NCBI GenBank assembly: GCA_937995875.1
Contig: CALKIW010000120.1
Location: 1-64,000, forward strand
From: an uncultured Bacteroidales bacterium
GTDB lineage: Bacteria > Bacteroidota > Bacteroidia > Bacteroidales > Bacteroidaceae
Reading direction: 5' to 3'
DNA length: 64,000 bases
Part shown: positions 8,141-16,104 of the stretch, one piece after another
Position numbering within the stretch: position 1 is the first letter of the stretch
Layout: each line of letters opens with the position of its first letter
Translations under genes and position numbers: made by a program
Notes under the pieces: generated by a model
The model's database searches: none
Told to the model about the DNA's origin: nothing
What the model saw: the letters and a program-made list of their open reading frames with translations, nothing else

Positions 8141-9625
8141 ATGAAACGATTATCCTTTCTCATTATTTTGATAATGACATTGTTGAGTGTCCATGCTCAG
8201 AAACGACAATTCAGAGGAGCTTGGATACAAGCCGTCAATGGGCAATTTCAAGGTATGTCTCGCGACGCTATGCAGCAAACGCTCGTTAATCAGCTCGACG
8301 TGTTGCAGCAAGATGGTGTGAATGCCATTATTTTTCAGGTGCGCCCGGAATGTGATGCACTTTATGAGAGTCGTTTGGAACCTTGGAGCCGATTCCTGAC
8401 CGGCGTACAGGGGCAAGCTCCCCAGCCATATTGGGACCCACTGGCATGGATGGTGGAGGAGTGCCATAAACGCGGGATGGAAATCCATGCGTGGATTAAT
8501 CCCTATCGTGCCAAGACCAAAGGCACTACCCGTTTGGCCAACAGCCATATCGCCATGACAAATCCCCGTAGCTATTTCGTGTACGACAACCAGTATATTC
8601 TCAACCCGGCATTGAAGGAAAACCGCGATTATATCTGCAAGGTGGCAGACGATATTGTCGCTCGCTATGACATCGACGGATTCCATATTGATGACTATTT
8701 TTATCCCTATCCTTCACCGGGACAAATCATTCCCGACCAAGCGTATTATGAGGCATCGCGTGGAGGCTTTGCGAATATTGGCGATTGGCGCCGCAATAAC
8801 GTCAATTTGTTTGTGAAACAGTTGGGCGAGACCATCCATAAACGCAAACCTTGGGTGAAGTTTGGCGTTTCACCTTTTGGCATTTACCGCAATCAGGCTT
8901 CAGATCCAAAGAACGGGTCAGCTACCAAAGGACTGCAAAACTATGACGATTTGTATGCCGACGTGTTGCTTTGGGTAAACAATGGATGGATAGACTATTG
9001 TGTGCCGCAGGTGTATTGGCAAATAGGGCATCCCGCAGCAGACTATGCCACGCTGATCAAATGGTGGGACAAGCACGCCTCCAACCGTCCTTTGTTTATT
9101 GGAGAAGACGTGGAGCGCACCGCCAAATATCCCGACCCGCAGAATCCCAACAATCATCAGCTTCCGGCCAAATACCGTCTTCACCGCCAGACGCATCATG
9201 TAGACGGCGTTGTGCTGTGGTATGCCAAAGCTGTGGTAGACAACGTTGGCAATTACGGCAGTGTGCTTCGCAATTCCTATTGGAAATATCCGGCCTTGCA
9301 GCCGTTGATGCCATTTATTGACAGCAAAAGCCCCAAGAAGCCCAAAAAGCTAAAGGCTATATGGACCAGCGACGGTTATGTGTTGTTTTGGCGGGCACCA
9401 AAGGGTAAAGACTGGGACGACAAGGCCGTGAAGTATGTGGTTTATCGTTTTGCAAAAAATGAACGGGTGAACATCAATGATCCATCGAAGATAGTTGCCA
9501 TTACAGACCACACTTTCATCAATTTGCCGTATGACAAGGGAGATGTTCGATATACCTATGTAGTCACCGCATTAGACAGAATGTCGAACGAAAGCAAGGC
9601 CAAGAAGAAAAAGGTGAAACTTTAA
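8141..9625 (+). CDS. GHL10-type glycoside hydrolase (YngK/DUF187-like), exported
   Basis: A 494-residue exported protein. The signal peptide runs from MKRLSFLIILIM to VHAQ. The body is the glycosyl hydrolase-like 10 TIM-barrel: FRGAWIQAV at the first strand, then VNAIIFQVRPECDALY, HAWINPYRA, DIDGFHIDDYFYP and KFGVSPFGIYR, all typical of the YngK/DUF187 family. About 90 C-terminal residues look like a fibronectin-III-type beta module (WTSDGYVLFWRAP, YVVTALDRMSNES). Family members act on bacterial glycans or peptidoglycan-related sugars, but the substrate here is unknown. I start at 8141, where the signal peptide begins, rather than at earlier in-frame codons at 8042 or 8111. It is monocistronic, with hairpins on both sides. 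Confidence 0.85.
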   Translation: MKRLSFLIILIMTLLSVHAQKRQFRGAWIQAVNGQFQGMSRDAMQQTLVNQLDVLQQDGVNAIIFQVRPECDALYESRLEPWSRFLTGVQGQAPQPYWDPLAWMVEECHKRGMEIHAWINPYRAKTKGTTRLANSHIAMTNPRSYFVYDNQYILNPALKENRDYICKVADDIVARYDIDGFHIDDYFYPYPSPGQIIPDQAYYEASRGGFANIGDWRRNNVNLFVKQLGETIHKRKPWVKFGVSPFGIYRNQASDPKNGSATKGLQNYDDLYADVLLWVNNGWIDYCVPQVYWQIGHPAADYATLIKWWDKHASNRPLFIGEDVERTAKYPDPQNPNNHQLPAKYRLHRQTHHVDGVVLWYAKAVVDNVGNYGSVLRNSYWKYPALQPLMPFIDSKSPKKPKKLKAIWTSDGYVLFWRAPKGKDWDDKAVKYVVYRFAKNERVNINDPSKIVAITDHTFINLPYDKGDVRYTYVVTALDRMSNESKAKKKKVKL

Positions 9626-9677
9626 GGTTTCAAAAGGCTGTTATGGGGACCGGAATAAGCCCCAATATAGCTGGCAG

Positions 9678-9725
9678 GTCGGAGAAGCGGATAATTTTTA
9701 TCGGCTTCTCCGACTTCTCGTTTTA
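9678..9725 (+). terminator. terminator after the GHL10 gene
   Basis: GTCGGAGAAGC and GCTTCTCCGAC form a perfect 11-bp stem with a 15-base loop, followed by the T-rich TTCTCGTTTTATTTTC. The rest of 9626-9836 shows no gene, only a minor GGGG/CCCC hairpin near 9644-9662. Confidence 0.75.
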
Positions 9726-9836
9726 TTTTCTTTTATAGCAGACAATACGACTATCCCTATCGTCCGCAGTGGCTGTTTGCCAAGAAGTATGGCGGAATGG
9801 AAGCGGGAAATAATGGTAGAGAAGTGGCGAGCGGGA

Positions 9837-10211
9837 CTACGATTTCAGTTGTTGGAGCAGTTGTTTCACATAATAACGCTCCCAATCTTCCGGGTGGAGC
9901 TTCTGTTTGTCATACCGCAGTATGTCGATATCTATTCTGACAATGTTTTTTTCTTTTTCCGTTTGCGTGCGTCCTAAAGATCGCTCTGTCTGTTTCAGCA
10001 GCGTGTTAAGTTCATCGCGGTCCATCGTGGTTTCAGTGATGGCCAAACAGTTGAGATAGAGCGACGTGCCCTTGCCGATGGGAGTGGTCCATAGATTTTG
10101 TGAGAAGGCAATGTCTCCGAAGATGTTGCATAACAGTTTCCGGGCTTTTGCAATATTCTCTTCCTGATCAAAGTTTGAGCCGAGACAAAGCAGAAGTTTT
10201 TTCTTTTTCAT
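9837..10211 (-). CDS. short FolK-like hydroxymethyl-dihydropterin pyrophosphokinase
   Basis: Resembles 6-hydroxymethyl-7,8-dihydropterin pyrophosphokinase of folate synthesis. It has the N-terminal LLLCLGSN, the mid-chain YLNCLAI strand, ERSLGRTQ and RIDIDILRY, which matches the family's Mg-binding RxIDLDILLY motif with both aspartates kept. At 124 residues it is well short of the usual 155-160, and the C-terminal region (HPEDWERYYVKQLLQQL) is cut down. It may be a reduced but active FolK, or a paralogue. It follows rpiB on the same strand but a strong hairpin lies between, so it is probably transcribed alone. Confidence 0.7.
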   Translation of the reverse strand: MKKKKLLLCLGSNFDQEENIAKARKLLCNIFGDIAFSQNLWTTPIGKGTSLYLNCLAITETTMDRDELNTLLKQTERSLGRTQTEKEKNIVRIDIDILRYDKQKLHPEDWERYYVKQLLQQLKS

Positions 10212-10294
10212 GATTAGATGTGTCAGGCTGTACTCTTCCTGTGGAGTAGGGCCTTGTTTTGAAGATATGGATCAATGTTTTACAAGCTAAAGCA

Positions 10295-10319
10295 AGGGAC
10301 GGACACACGGTCCGTCCCT
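10295..10319 (-). terminator. hairpin terminator downstream of rpiB
   Basis: AGGGACGGAC and GTCCGTCCCT form a perfect 10-bp GC-rich stem with a 5-base loop. It lies between the end of rpiB and the start of folK. The minus-strand tail (TGCTTTAGCTTG) is only moderately T-rich. Confidence 0.65.
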
Positions 10320-10419
10320 GTTCATCCTTTTATCTCTTTTTAATGATATGTGAGCAGATGCTGTTTGATGCGTAAACACACATCATCAGAAAATTCTTTT
10401 GTACCCGTTGCTCTGCAAC

Positions 10420-10869
10420 CTACTTGTTGCAATTAACGGGAATTTTATTGATACGGCGCAGATGACGCCCTCCGTCAAAATCAGTAGAGAGAAATTCATC
10501 CATGATGCTGCGTGCCATTTCGTTATCGATGAAACGTCCCGGCATTACGAGAATATTCGCGTTGTTGTGCTGACGGCTGAGATGAGCAATTTCCGGCATC
10601 CAGACCAATGCCGCACGCACGCCCTGATGTTTGTTCAGTGTGATGCTGATACCTTCTCCGGAGCCGCAGATGGCAATGCCCGGATAAACCTCGCCCGACT
10701 CAATGGCGCTGCCCAACGGATGGGCAAAGTCGGCATAGTCGGAACTTTCGTCTGTGTAGGCACCAAAATCTTTGTAAGCAATTCCTTTTTCGTCAAGATA
10801 TTGCTTGACAAACTGTTTTAAAGCAAAGCCGGCGTGGTCGCTGGCCAGTCCGACAGTTTTGATTTCCAT
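10420..10869 (-). CDS. rpiB: ribose-5-phosphate isomerase B
   Basis: Interconverts ribulose-5-phosphate and ribose-5-phosphate in the non-oxidative pentose phosphate pathway. The 148-residue protein shows the RpiB/LacAB fold motifs: VGLASDHAGFALKQ at the N-terminus, GIAICGSGEGISITLNKHQGVRAAL with the catalytic Cys (CGSGxG), and a late HNNANILVMPGRF segment. I start at the ATG at 10869 (MEIKTVGLASDH); the upstream part of the frame is not part of the fold. It follows transketolase by 108 bases on the same strand, placing two pentose phosphate enzymes together. Confidence 0.93.
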   Translation of the reverse strand: MEIKTVGLASDHAGFALKQFVKQYLDEKGIAYKDFGAYTDESSDYADFAHPLGSAIESGEVYPGIAICGSGEGISITLNKHQGVRAALVWMPEIAHLSRQHNNANILVMPGRFIDNEMARSIMDEFLSTDFDGGRHLRRINKIPVNCNK

Positions 10870-10912
10870 ATTGATATAGATTTGTTGGTGAGTGTTGAGG
10901 TAAAGCAAAGCA

Positions 10913-10965
10913 GCAGGGACCATAAACCGCAGATATGCAGCCCATCTGAAAGTTATAGTCCCTGC
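10913..10965 (-). other. inverted repeat between tkt and rpiB
   Basis: GCAGGGAC and GTCCCTGC pair perfectly (8 bp) across a 37-base loop in the tkt-rpiB gap. It may be a partial terminator or RNA-stability hairpin that lowers rpiB expression relative to tkt. No clear T-run follows. Confidence 0.35.
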
Positions 10966-10977
10966 GTGCAGTCAATT

Positions 10978-13002
10978 CTATTTCTCAAGAAAAGCCTTCA
11001 CCTGCTTGTACACATTCTCACCCGTGTATCCGAGTTTCTCATCGAGCACCTTGTAGGGGGCGGAGAAGCCAAAGCTGGGCATGCCGAATATTTTGCTGTT
11101 GGGGCCTATGCCCACCAAGCCTTCCAAGGTAACGGGAAGCCCGGCGGTCATGCCAAACTTCCTGACGTTGTAGGGCAACACGCTCTCTTGATATTCCGGG
11201 CTTTGGGTGCGGAACAATCCTTCGGAAGGAGCACTGACCACACGCACTTTGATGCCGTCTTTGCGTAGGGCTTCGGTGCCTGCTTCGAGGGTAGAAACCT
11301 CAGATCCGCTTGCAACGAGAATCACGTCGGGGTCTTCGTCAGATCCGGCCACGATATAAGCCCCCTTGCTCACTTGGCTGTAATCGTTGCCTTCCGGTAG
11401 ATTTTCGATGGTCTGACGGGAGAAAATGAGGGCCGTCGGCGTGTCGATGTTCTCCATGGCGAGCTTCCAACATGCTGTGGTTTCCTCCACATCGGCCGGC
11501 CGGAACACACGGATGCTATCCTTGCCGGCATGGTTTTTCATCTTTTCCATCAGGCGAATCTGTGCCTCTTGTTCAACAGGCTCGTGGGTGGGACCGTCTT
11601 CTCCGACGCGGAATGCGTCGTGTGTCCAGATGAATTTCACGGGCACTTGCATCAAGGCAGCCATACGCACGGCCGGCTTCATGTAGTCGGAGAACACGAA
11701 GAATGTACCGCAGGCAGCAATAACACCGCCGTGAAGCATCATGCCGATACACATATCGGCCATCGTCAGCTCGCTCACACCGGCTTGGAAGAACGCCCCA
11801 CTGAAATCGCCTTTCATGAGATTGGTGGTCTTCTTCAGAAACCCATCGGTCTTGTCGGAATTGGAAAGGTCGGCAGAAGCACATATCATGTTGGGCACCT
11901 GCTCGGCCAACACGCTGAGACAAGCCGCACTGGCAGCACGTGTCGCCGCACCGGCTTTCTGCTCCACCTTTGTCCAGTCTATCTTGGGTGCCTTGCCGGA
12001 GAACCATTCGTCCATGAGCGCAGCCTTGTCGGCGTTGGCTTTTCGCCATGCCGATTCCTCTGCCCGGCGTGCAGCGACAATTTTCTGAAGTTCTTCCCTA
12101 CGGGCGTCATAGAGCGCCTTGACGTCATCAAAGATAACGAAAGGATTATCCACATCGCCACCAAGATTCTTCACGGTGTTGGTATAGGCAGCTCCGCCGA
12201 GAGGTGCCCCGTGCGTCTTCACGTTGGCCTCATAGCTCGTTCCGTCAGCCTGCAGAGCACCTTTACCCATGATGGTCTTGCCGATAATGAGGGTGGGGCG
12301 AGCATCTTCCTTTTGAGCTGCGTCGAGTGCTTGGCGAATTTCCTCAACGTCGTTGCCGTTGATTTCCATCACGTTCCACCCCCAAGCCTCGTATTTGGCC
12401 TTGGTGTCTTCGTTCATCACAACCTTGGTTTCCGTGGAAAGCTGAATGTCGTTAGAGTCGTAAAACATGATGAGGTTGTTCAGTCCGAGATTGCCGGCAA
12501 TACGACCTACACCCTGCGAAATCTCTTCCTGAACGGCTCCGTCGCTGATATAAGCATAGATTTTGTGTTGCATGACGGCCTTATCGAGGCGTGCCTCCAG
12601 AAACTTCTCGGCCACAGCGGCTCCTGCTGCCATTGCATGGCCCTGTCCAAGCGGCCCGGAAGAGTTTTCAATGCCATGCATGATATCGAGTTCGGGATGG
12701 CCCGGAGTGATGGACTCCCACTGGCGGAATTGTTTCAAGTCGTCCATCGAGAAGAATCCGCGAAGGGTCAATCCGGCGTAGAGCATGGGGCTCATGTGGC
12801 CGGGATCGAGGAAGAAGCGGTCGCGTCCCGGCCATTTGGGGTCGGCAGGGTCGTAAATTAGGTATTCCGCGAAGAGTACATTGATGAAATCGGCTCCACC
12901 CATTGCGCCTCCGGGGTGGCCTGAATTGGCTTTCTCAACCATGGAAGCTGCCAATATGCGGATATTGTCAGCTGCACGGTTCATTAATTTGATGTCATTC
13001 AT
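10978..13002 (-). CDS. tkt: transketolase
   Basis: Thiamine-diphosphate enzyme that moves two-carbon units between sugar phosphates. The start MNDIKLMNRAADN and ANSGHPGGAMGGADF (substrate/ThDP histidine) are typical. The ThDP motif is present as GDGAVQEEIS-like text (YISDGAVQEEISQG), with the matching N of the GDG...N motif in FYDSNDIQLS. The pyrimidine domain has GVSELTMADMCIGMMLHGG with its conserved Glu, and the C-terminal domain ends in KQVKAFLEK. The length (674 residues) is standard. I use the ATG at 13002; an earlier ATG at 13059 adds only a non-conserved leader. It is the first gene of the tkt-rpiB pair. Confidence 0.95.
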   Translation of the reverse strand: MNDIKLMNRAADNIRILAASMVEKANSGHPGGAMGGADFINVLFAEYLIYDPADPKWPGRDRFFLDPGHMSPMLYAGLTLRGFFSMDDLKQFRQWESITPGHPELDIMHGIENSSGPLGQGHAMAAGAAVAEKFLEARLDKAVMQHKIYAYISDGAVQEEISQGVGRIAGNLGLNNLIMFYDSNDIQLSTETKVVMNEDTKAKYEAWGWNVMEINGNDVEEIRQALDAAQKEDARPTLIIGKTIMGKGALQADGTSYEANVKTHGAPLGGAAYTNTVKNLGGDVDNPFVIFDDVKALYDARREELQKIVAARRAEESAWRKANADKAALMDEWFSGKAPKIDWTKVEQKAGAATRAASAACLSVLAEQVPNMICASADLSNSDKTDGFLKKTTNLMKGDFSGAFFQAGVSELTMADMCIGMMLHGGVIAACGTFFVFSDYMKPAVRMAALMQVPVKFIWTHDAFRVGEDGPTHEPVEQEAQIRLMEKMKNHAGKDSIRVFRPADVEETTACWKLAMENIDTPTALIFSRQTIENLPEGNDYSQVSKGAYIVAGSDEDPDVILVASGSEVSTLEAGTEALRKDGIKVRVVSAPSEGLFRTQSPEYQESVLPYNVRKFGMTAGLPVTLEGLVGIGPNSKIFGMPSFGFSAPYKVLDEKLGYTGENVYKQVKAFLEK

Positions 13003-13046
13003 TGCTATATGGTTTTTTGTTACGTACAAAGTTAGTCTATTACCTA

Positions 13047-13054
13047 CAAAGGTA
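13047..13054 (-). promoter_or_regulatory. -7 box for tkt
   Basis: TACCTTTG on the minus strand, 45 bases before the chosen tkt ATG. It also supports starting tkt at 13002 rather than 13059, because the upstream start would lie before the promoter. No clear -33 box. Confidence 0.45.
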
Positions 13055-13488
13055 TTCATTTTTAAGAATTATCCCATAGAGTTTTGCAACTTTGTTTGGA
13101 ATATTTGCCATTCTACAGTAGCTTTGCCTCAGAAAAATGCAAAGTGATGGCTCGGATAGCGATGAAGCCCAGACGAGACGGAGTGTTTCCGGCCTACGGT
13201 TAAGCTCTAAAAATGCAGCCTGCAAGTTCAATCAGTGTGGCTCTCAGGTTGGGGGGAAGTGGTTTGAAAGTACAGCTCATACTGTCTGGAAGCAACGTAA
13301 ACACATTACTTACTAACTCCGGACATACCTTTCGGCTTGGAAAGTACGTTTTGTGTCATACTTTCTTATGTAAAATAAGTTTACCGTTTTTCGACGATTA
13401 TTTTCAGAACATCTGGAAGAAAAAGGACTATGTTTTTGCCTTTGTTAGCTGCCCGCAGCAGGTGAAAAGTCTGCGTTTTTCAGGTTTT

Positions 13489-13750
13489 AAATTCTGCCAT
13501 GCGATGTCGAGGCCTTAATCGCAGTGCGGTTACGCCCTAACCGCCACACGGATAAGCCTTATCCGCATGACGGTTAGGCCTTCCTCGTCGTGCCATTCGA
13601 TACTTCATCGCGGACGAGGGTATGGGAGTCGCAAAGTGACTATTCTTTAATGTGCTGACTGTCAGCGCACTGCAATATCGCGCAATTTTCGCGTATTCGG
13701 AACGAGAATAGAATTATTTTTGAATTCGCGAATTTTAAACCGCCTTTTGT
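13489..13750 (+). repeat. composite intergenic element, copy A (22-base array plus inverted repeat)
   Basis: Non-coding. Four clear 22-base units follow without gaps at 13511-13532, 13533-13554, 13555-13576 and 13577-13598; the first contains TAATCGC-AGT-GCGGTTA, almost a perfect palindrome. Weaker units in the same register may continue to about 13664. The second module is an imperfect inverted repeat, AATTTTCGCGTATTC (13684) against GAATTCGCGAATTTT (13722), then the shared end CCGCCTTTTGT. The element lies between tkt and the arabinofuranosidase remnant. The rest of this gene-free stretch (13060-13488) has scattered unit-like fragments near 13170-13220 and no recognisable gene. Confidence 0.75.
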
Positions 13751-13760
13751 AAATAAAAAT

Positions 13761-13805
13761 ACGGGTATCCAATACGTTTTCTTCGTGAAACGATTGGATA
13801 CCCGT
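13761..13805 (-). terminator. terminator of the arabinofuranosidase-like remnant
   Basis: ACGGGTATCCAAT and ATTGGATACCCGT form a perfect 13-bp stem with a 19-base loop. On the minus strand it is followed by ATTTTTATTT. It still sits at the correct distance after the remnant's stop codon. Confidence 0.8.
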
Positions 13806-13826
13806 CAGGCACGTTTATACGTATTT

Positions 13827-13955
13827 CTACCGCAGGTTGATCGTGACGACAGACATGGCCGGCACCTTAACCCTGACCTTGTTGTTCTTGATTTTAACAT
13901 CCTTGAAATCGGCAGGAACAACTGTGTTGGGCCGTTCAAGGTCGTTGTAATCATT
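13827..13955 (-). pseudogene. 3' remnant of an alpha-L-arabinofuranosidase-like gene
   Basis: The last 42 codons of a minus-strand frame read NDYNDLERPNTVVPADFK, then VKIKNNKVRVKVPAMSVVTINLR before the stop. This resembles the C-terminal beta-sandwich end of GH51-type alpha-L-arabinofuranosidases: a DNPxxVVP-like turn, then KxNxxxVxVPAxSVVTxxL. Upstream the frame becomes unrelated sequence and runs into rpoD within about 100 bases, so the catalytic part is gone. The intact terminator hairpin just downstream supports a real gene that was lost by deletion. The family assignment is from memory of the C-terminal pattern only. Confidence 0.55.
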
Positions 13956-14061
13956 AGTTTTCTTACTGGTCAGATTTTTTCCAACGGCTTTTCGGGGCAT
14001 CACCCGTGTAACTTTGTGATGCGTACCTGTTGTGTAAAGATGAAAACATATAGAGTGTGGC

Positions 14062-14937
14062 CTATTCGAGATATTGCCTGAGGGTAGAGGCGTATTTGCT
14101 GAATCTGATTTTTCGCAGTGCCTTTTCCCGCACCTGTCTGATGCGTTCACGGGTCATACCCAGACTGTCGGCAATTTCTTCCATGCTCTTCTCCATTTCG
14201 CCAATACCAAACGACTCTTTGATGATTTTCTGTTCGCGTGTGTTGAGCACCTCGCGCAGCAAGTCGTTGATAAACTGATGCATTGATTCCTTGTCGAGCG
14301 AGCTGTCTGATTTCATTCTGCTATCGTCCGACGAGAGCAAATCGGCCATAGAGCCCTCGTCCTCGTTGCCCAGAGGGGCGTCGATACTCGTGGTGCGCGA
14401 ACTGGCGTTCATGGCTGCCGCAATCTGCGATTCCTCTACATCCAGAATCTCTGCCAACTCGTGGTTGGAGGGAAGGCGCCCGTGTTCCTGAAGAAATGTT
14501 TCTGCGGCTCTGGTTGCTTTGCCATAGATGCCCACTTGGTTGAGTGGCATACGGACGATGCGACTCTTCACGGCCAAGGCTTCCATGATGCTTTGCCGAA
14601 TCCACCATACGGCGTATGAAATGAACTTGAAACCGCGCGTCTCGTCAAATTTTTCGGCGGCTTTCACCAGACCCATGTTGCCTTCATTGATGAGGTCGGT
14701 AAGCGATATGCCCTGATGTTGATATTGCTTGGCTACCGAAACCACGAAACGGAGGTTTCCCCTCACCAAGCGGTCGCGCGCTGCTTCGCCTTCCGGTCCG
14801 CCCTTATGGATGGATCGGGCTAATGCGGCTTCTTCGTCGGGCGTAAGCAATGGCTCGCGTGCTATCTCTGTGAGATACCGGTCGAGAGCTTCGCTGTTGC
14901 GGCTGGTGATGTTCTTGGTGATTTTTAATTGTCTCAT
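14062..14937 (-). CDS. rpoD: primary RNA polymerase sigma factor RpoD (sigma-ABfr type)
   Basis: Group 1 sigma-70 factor of 291 residues, the short type without region 1.1 typical of Bacteroidota. Seen in order: region 1.2 (DRYLTEIAREPLLT), region 2 (NLRFVVSVAKQYQ, DLINEGNMGLVKAAEKFD, FKFISYAVWWIRQSI), region 3 (VGIYGKATRAAETFLQEHGRLP) and region 4 with the -35-type recognition helix (TREQKIIKESFGI, SLGMTRERIRQVREKALRKI). It would direct transcription from the TTTG/TAnnTTTG promoters found throughout this window. Its own promoter is one of the best matches. Confidence 0.95.
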   Translation of the reverse strand: MRQLKITKNITSRNSEALDRYLTEIAREPLLTPDEEAALARSIHKGGPEGEAARDRLVRGNLRFVVSVAKQYQHQGISLTDLINEGNMGLVKAAEKFDETRGFKFISYAVWWIRQSIMEALAVKSRIVRMPLNQVGIYGKATRAAETFLQEHGRLPSNHELAEILDVEESQIAAAMNASSRTTSIDAPLGNEDEGSMADLLSSDDSRMKSDSSLDKESMHQFINDLLREVLNTREQKIIKESFGIGEMEKSMEEIADSLGMTRERIRQVREKALRKIRFSKYASTLRQYLE

Positions 14938-14978
14938 TTCTTAAGGTTATTTTCAGAGTTAGCTTTACAGGTATGTCG

Positions 14979-15009
14979 CAAAAGTACAAATAAATATCAT
15001 ATCGCCAAA
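14979..15009 (-). promoter_or_regulatory. rpoD promoter
   Basis: Minus-strand TTTG (15009-15006), 19 bases, then TACTTTTG (14986-14979): a full Bacteroidota-type promoter with correct spacing, about 42 bases before the rpoD ATG. Confidence 0.75.
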
Positions 15010-15093
15010 GGATATTGTAAGAAAAATAGTCAAAGTTGAATTTGCTTTATGTAGGAATAATCTTGTTTATCATCGTTTTCCAAAAATATTTTC

Positions 15094-15101
15094 TAACTTT
15101 G
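15094..15101 (+). promoter_or_regulatory. -7 box for ptb-buk
   Basis: TAACTTTG fits TAnnTTTG, 54 bases before the ptb ATG. No clear -33 box at the right distance. Confidence 0.45.
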
Positions 15102-15155
15102 CGAGAGATTGTAATAAGCCACAATTTTGTTGTGGAAAATTTGAAATAAAACGAA

Positions 15156-16010
15156 ATGAATACGTTGCGAAATTTTGCTGAAATTGTAGAAAGACTGAGG
15201 AGTGCCGGCATAAAACGCAGGGTTGCGGTGGTCTGCCCGCGCGATAAAGCTACGATGGACGCCATAGAACGCGCCTCGAACGAAGGATTTGTTGAGGCGG
15301 AAATGATAGATAATGAGAACTTGCAGACGGCTGCCGAGACGGCTGTGACGATGGCGCAGGAGGGAAAGGTAGACATGATTATGAAGGGGCTCATTCCCTC
15401 TGAAATATTGTTGAAGGCCATTCTCCGATTCAACGGAGGCCTGTTGCCTGAGGGACGTATGCTCACCCATACCGCGTGCGCGCACTTTGCGCAATATCAC
15501 AAACTGCTGTTCTATACCGATGCGGCCGTGATACCTGTCCCCACGCATGAACAGCGGGTGCAGCAGGTGCGGTATATGGCCAATTTCTGCCATGCGATGG
15601 GTATCGAGGAGCCTCGCATTTCGCTCATTCATTGCAGCGAGGAGGTGGACGAACGCCATTTCCCCTACACAGTGGGCTATCGGGAAATAGTAGAGATGGC
15701 CCGGCAAGGAAAATTCGGGCGGTGCATCGTCGATGGCCCGCTGGACTTGAAAACCTCGTGTTCGGCAGAGAGTCTCAAGGTGAAAGGTATTGCGTCGCCC
15801 ATTGCCGGCGAAGCAGATGCTTTGATATTTCCGGATATAGAGAGTGGCAATGTGTTTCACAAGACCATCACGCTGTTCAACGATGCAAAATTGGCGAGCC
15901 TGTTGCAGGGACCGCGTGTGCCTGTGGTGCTGACTTCGCGCGCCGACGCTCTGAAAACCAAATACTACAGTTTGGTCGTTGCGGCAGCCTTGGGAGCAGA
16001 AAAAGCATAG
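15156..16010 (+). CDS. ptb: phosphate butyryl/acetyltransferase
   Basis: Transfers an acyl group from CoA to phosphate, giving an acyl phosphate for the kinase downstream. The 284-residue chain belongs to the PTA/PTB family: it has VAVVCPRDKATMDAIE at the start, KGLIPSEILLKAIL, a mid-chain HTACAHF segment, IVDGPLDLKTSCS and the late GNVFHKTITLFNDAKLASLLQGPRVPVVLTSRAD region (positions 15850-15950). Pairing with a butyrate-kinase homologue favours butyryl or branched-chain acyl substrates over acetyl. The pair makes ATP from acyl-CoA during fermentation; the true chain length is not fixed by sequence. Confidence 0.85.
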   Translation: MNTLRNFAEIVERLRSAGIKRRVAVVCPRDKATMDAIERASNEGFVEAEMIDNENLQTAAETAVTMAQEGKVDMIMKGLIPSEILLKAILRFNGGLLPEGRMLTHTACAHFAQYHKLLFYTDAAVIPVPTHEQRVQQVRYMANFCHAMGIEEPRISLIHCSEEVDERHFPYTVGYREIVEMARQGKFGRCIVDGPLDLKTSCSAESLKVKGIASPIAGEADALIFPDIESGNVFHKTITLFNDAKLASLLQGPRVPVVLTSRADALKTKYYSLVVAAALGAEKA

Positions 16011-16104
16011 AACGGTTGGGCGCTTTGTTGAGAGGCACGATGCAACCATATATGAACATAAGGAGACTTATGAGATTAGAGAAAAATAAAATTACAGTGA
16101 ATAA

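Noticed and set aside
11530..12861. Long open frame (443 codons) on the plus strand
   Set aside because: It lies wholly antisense to transketolase, whose motifs are intact. The translated product is His/Val-rich without any domain, as expected for a shadow of a GC-biased gene.
13160..13225. Further 22-base units upstream of copy A
   Set aside because: GCGATGA-AGCCC and ACGGTTA-AGCTCT look like unit junctions, but the register is broken and the match is too weak to annotate as part of the array.
13213..13518. Plus-strand 101-codon frame in the tkt/rpoD gap
   Set aside because: No motif, atypical composition and overlap with repeat copy A; nothing supports coding.
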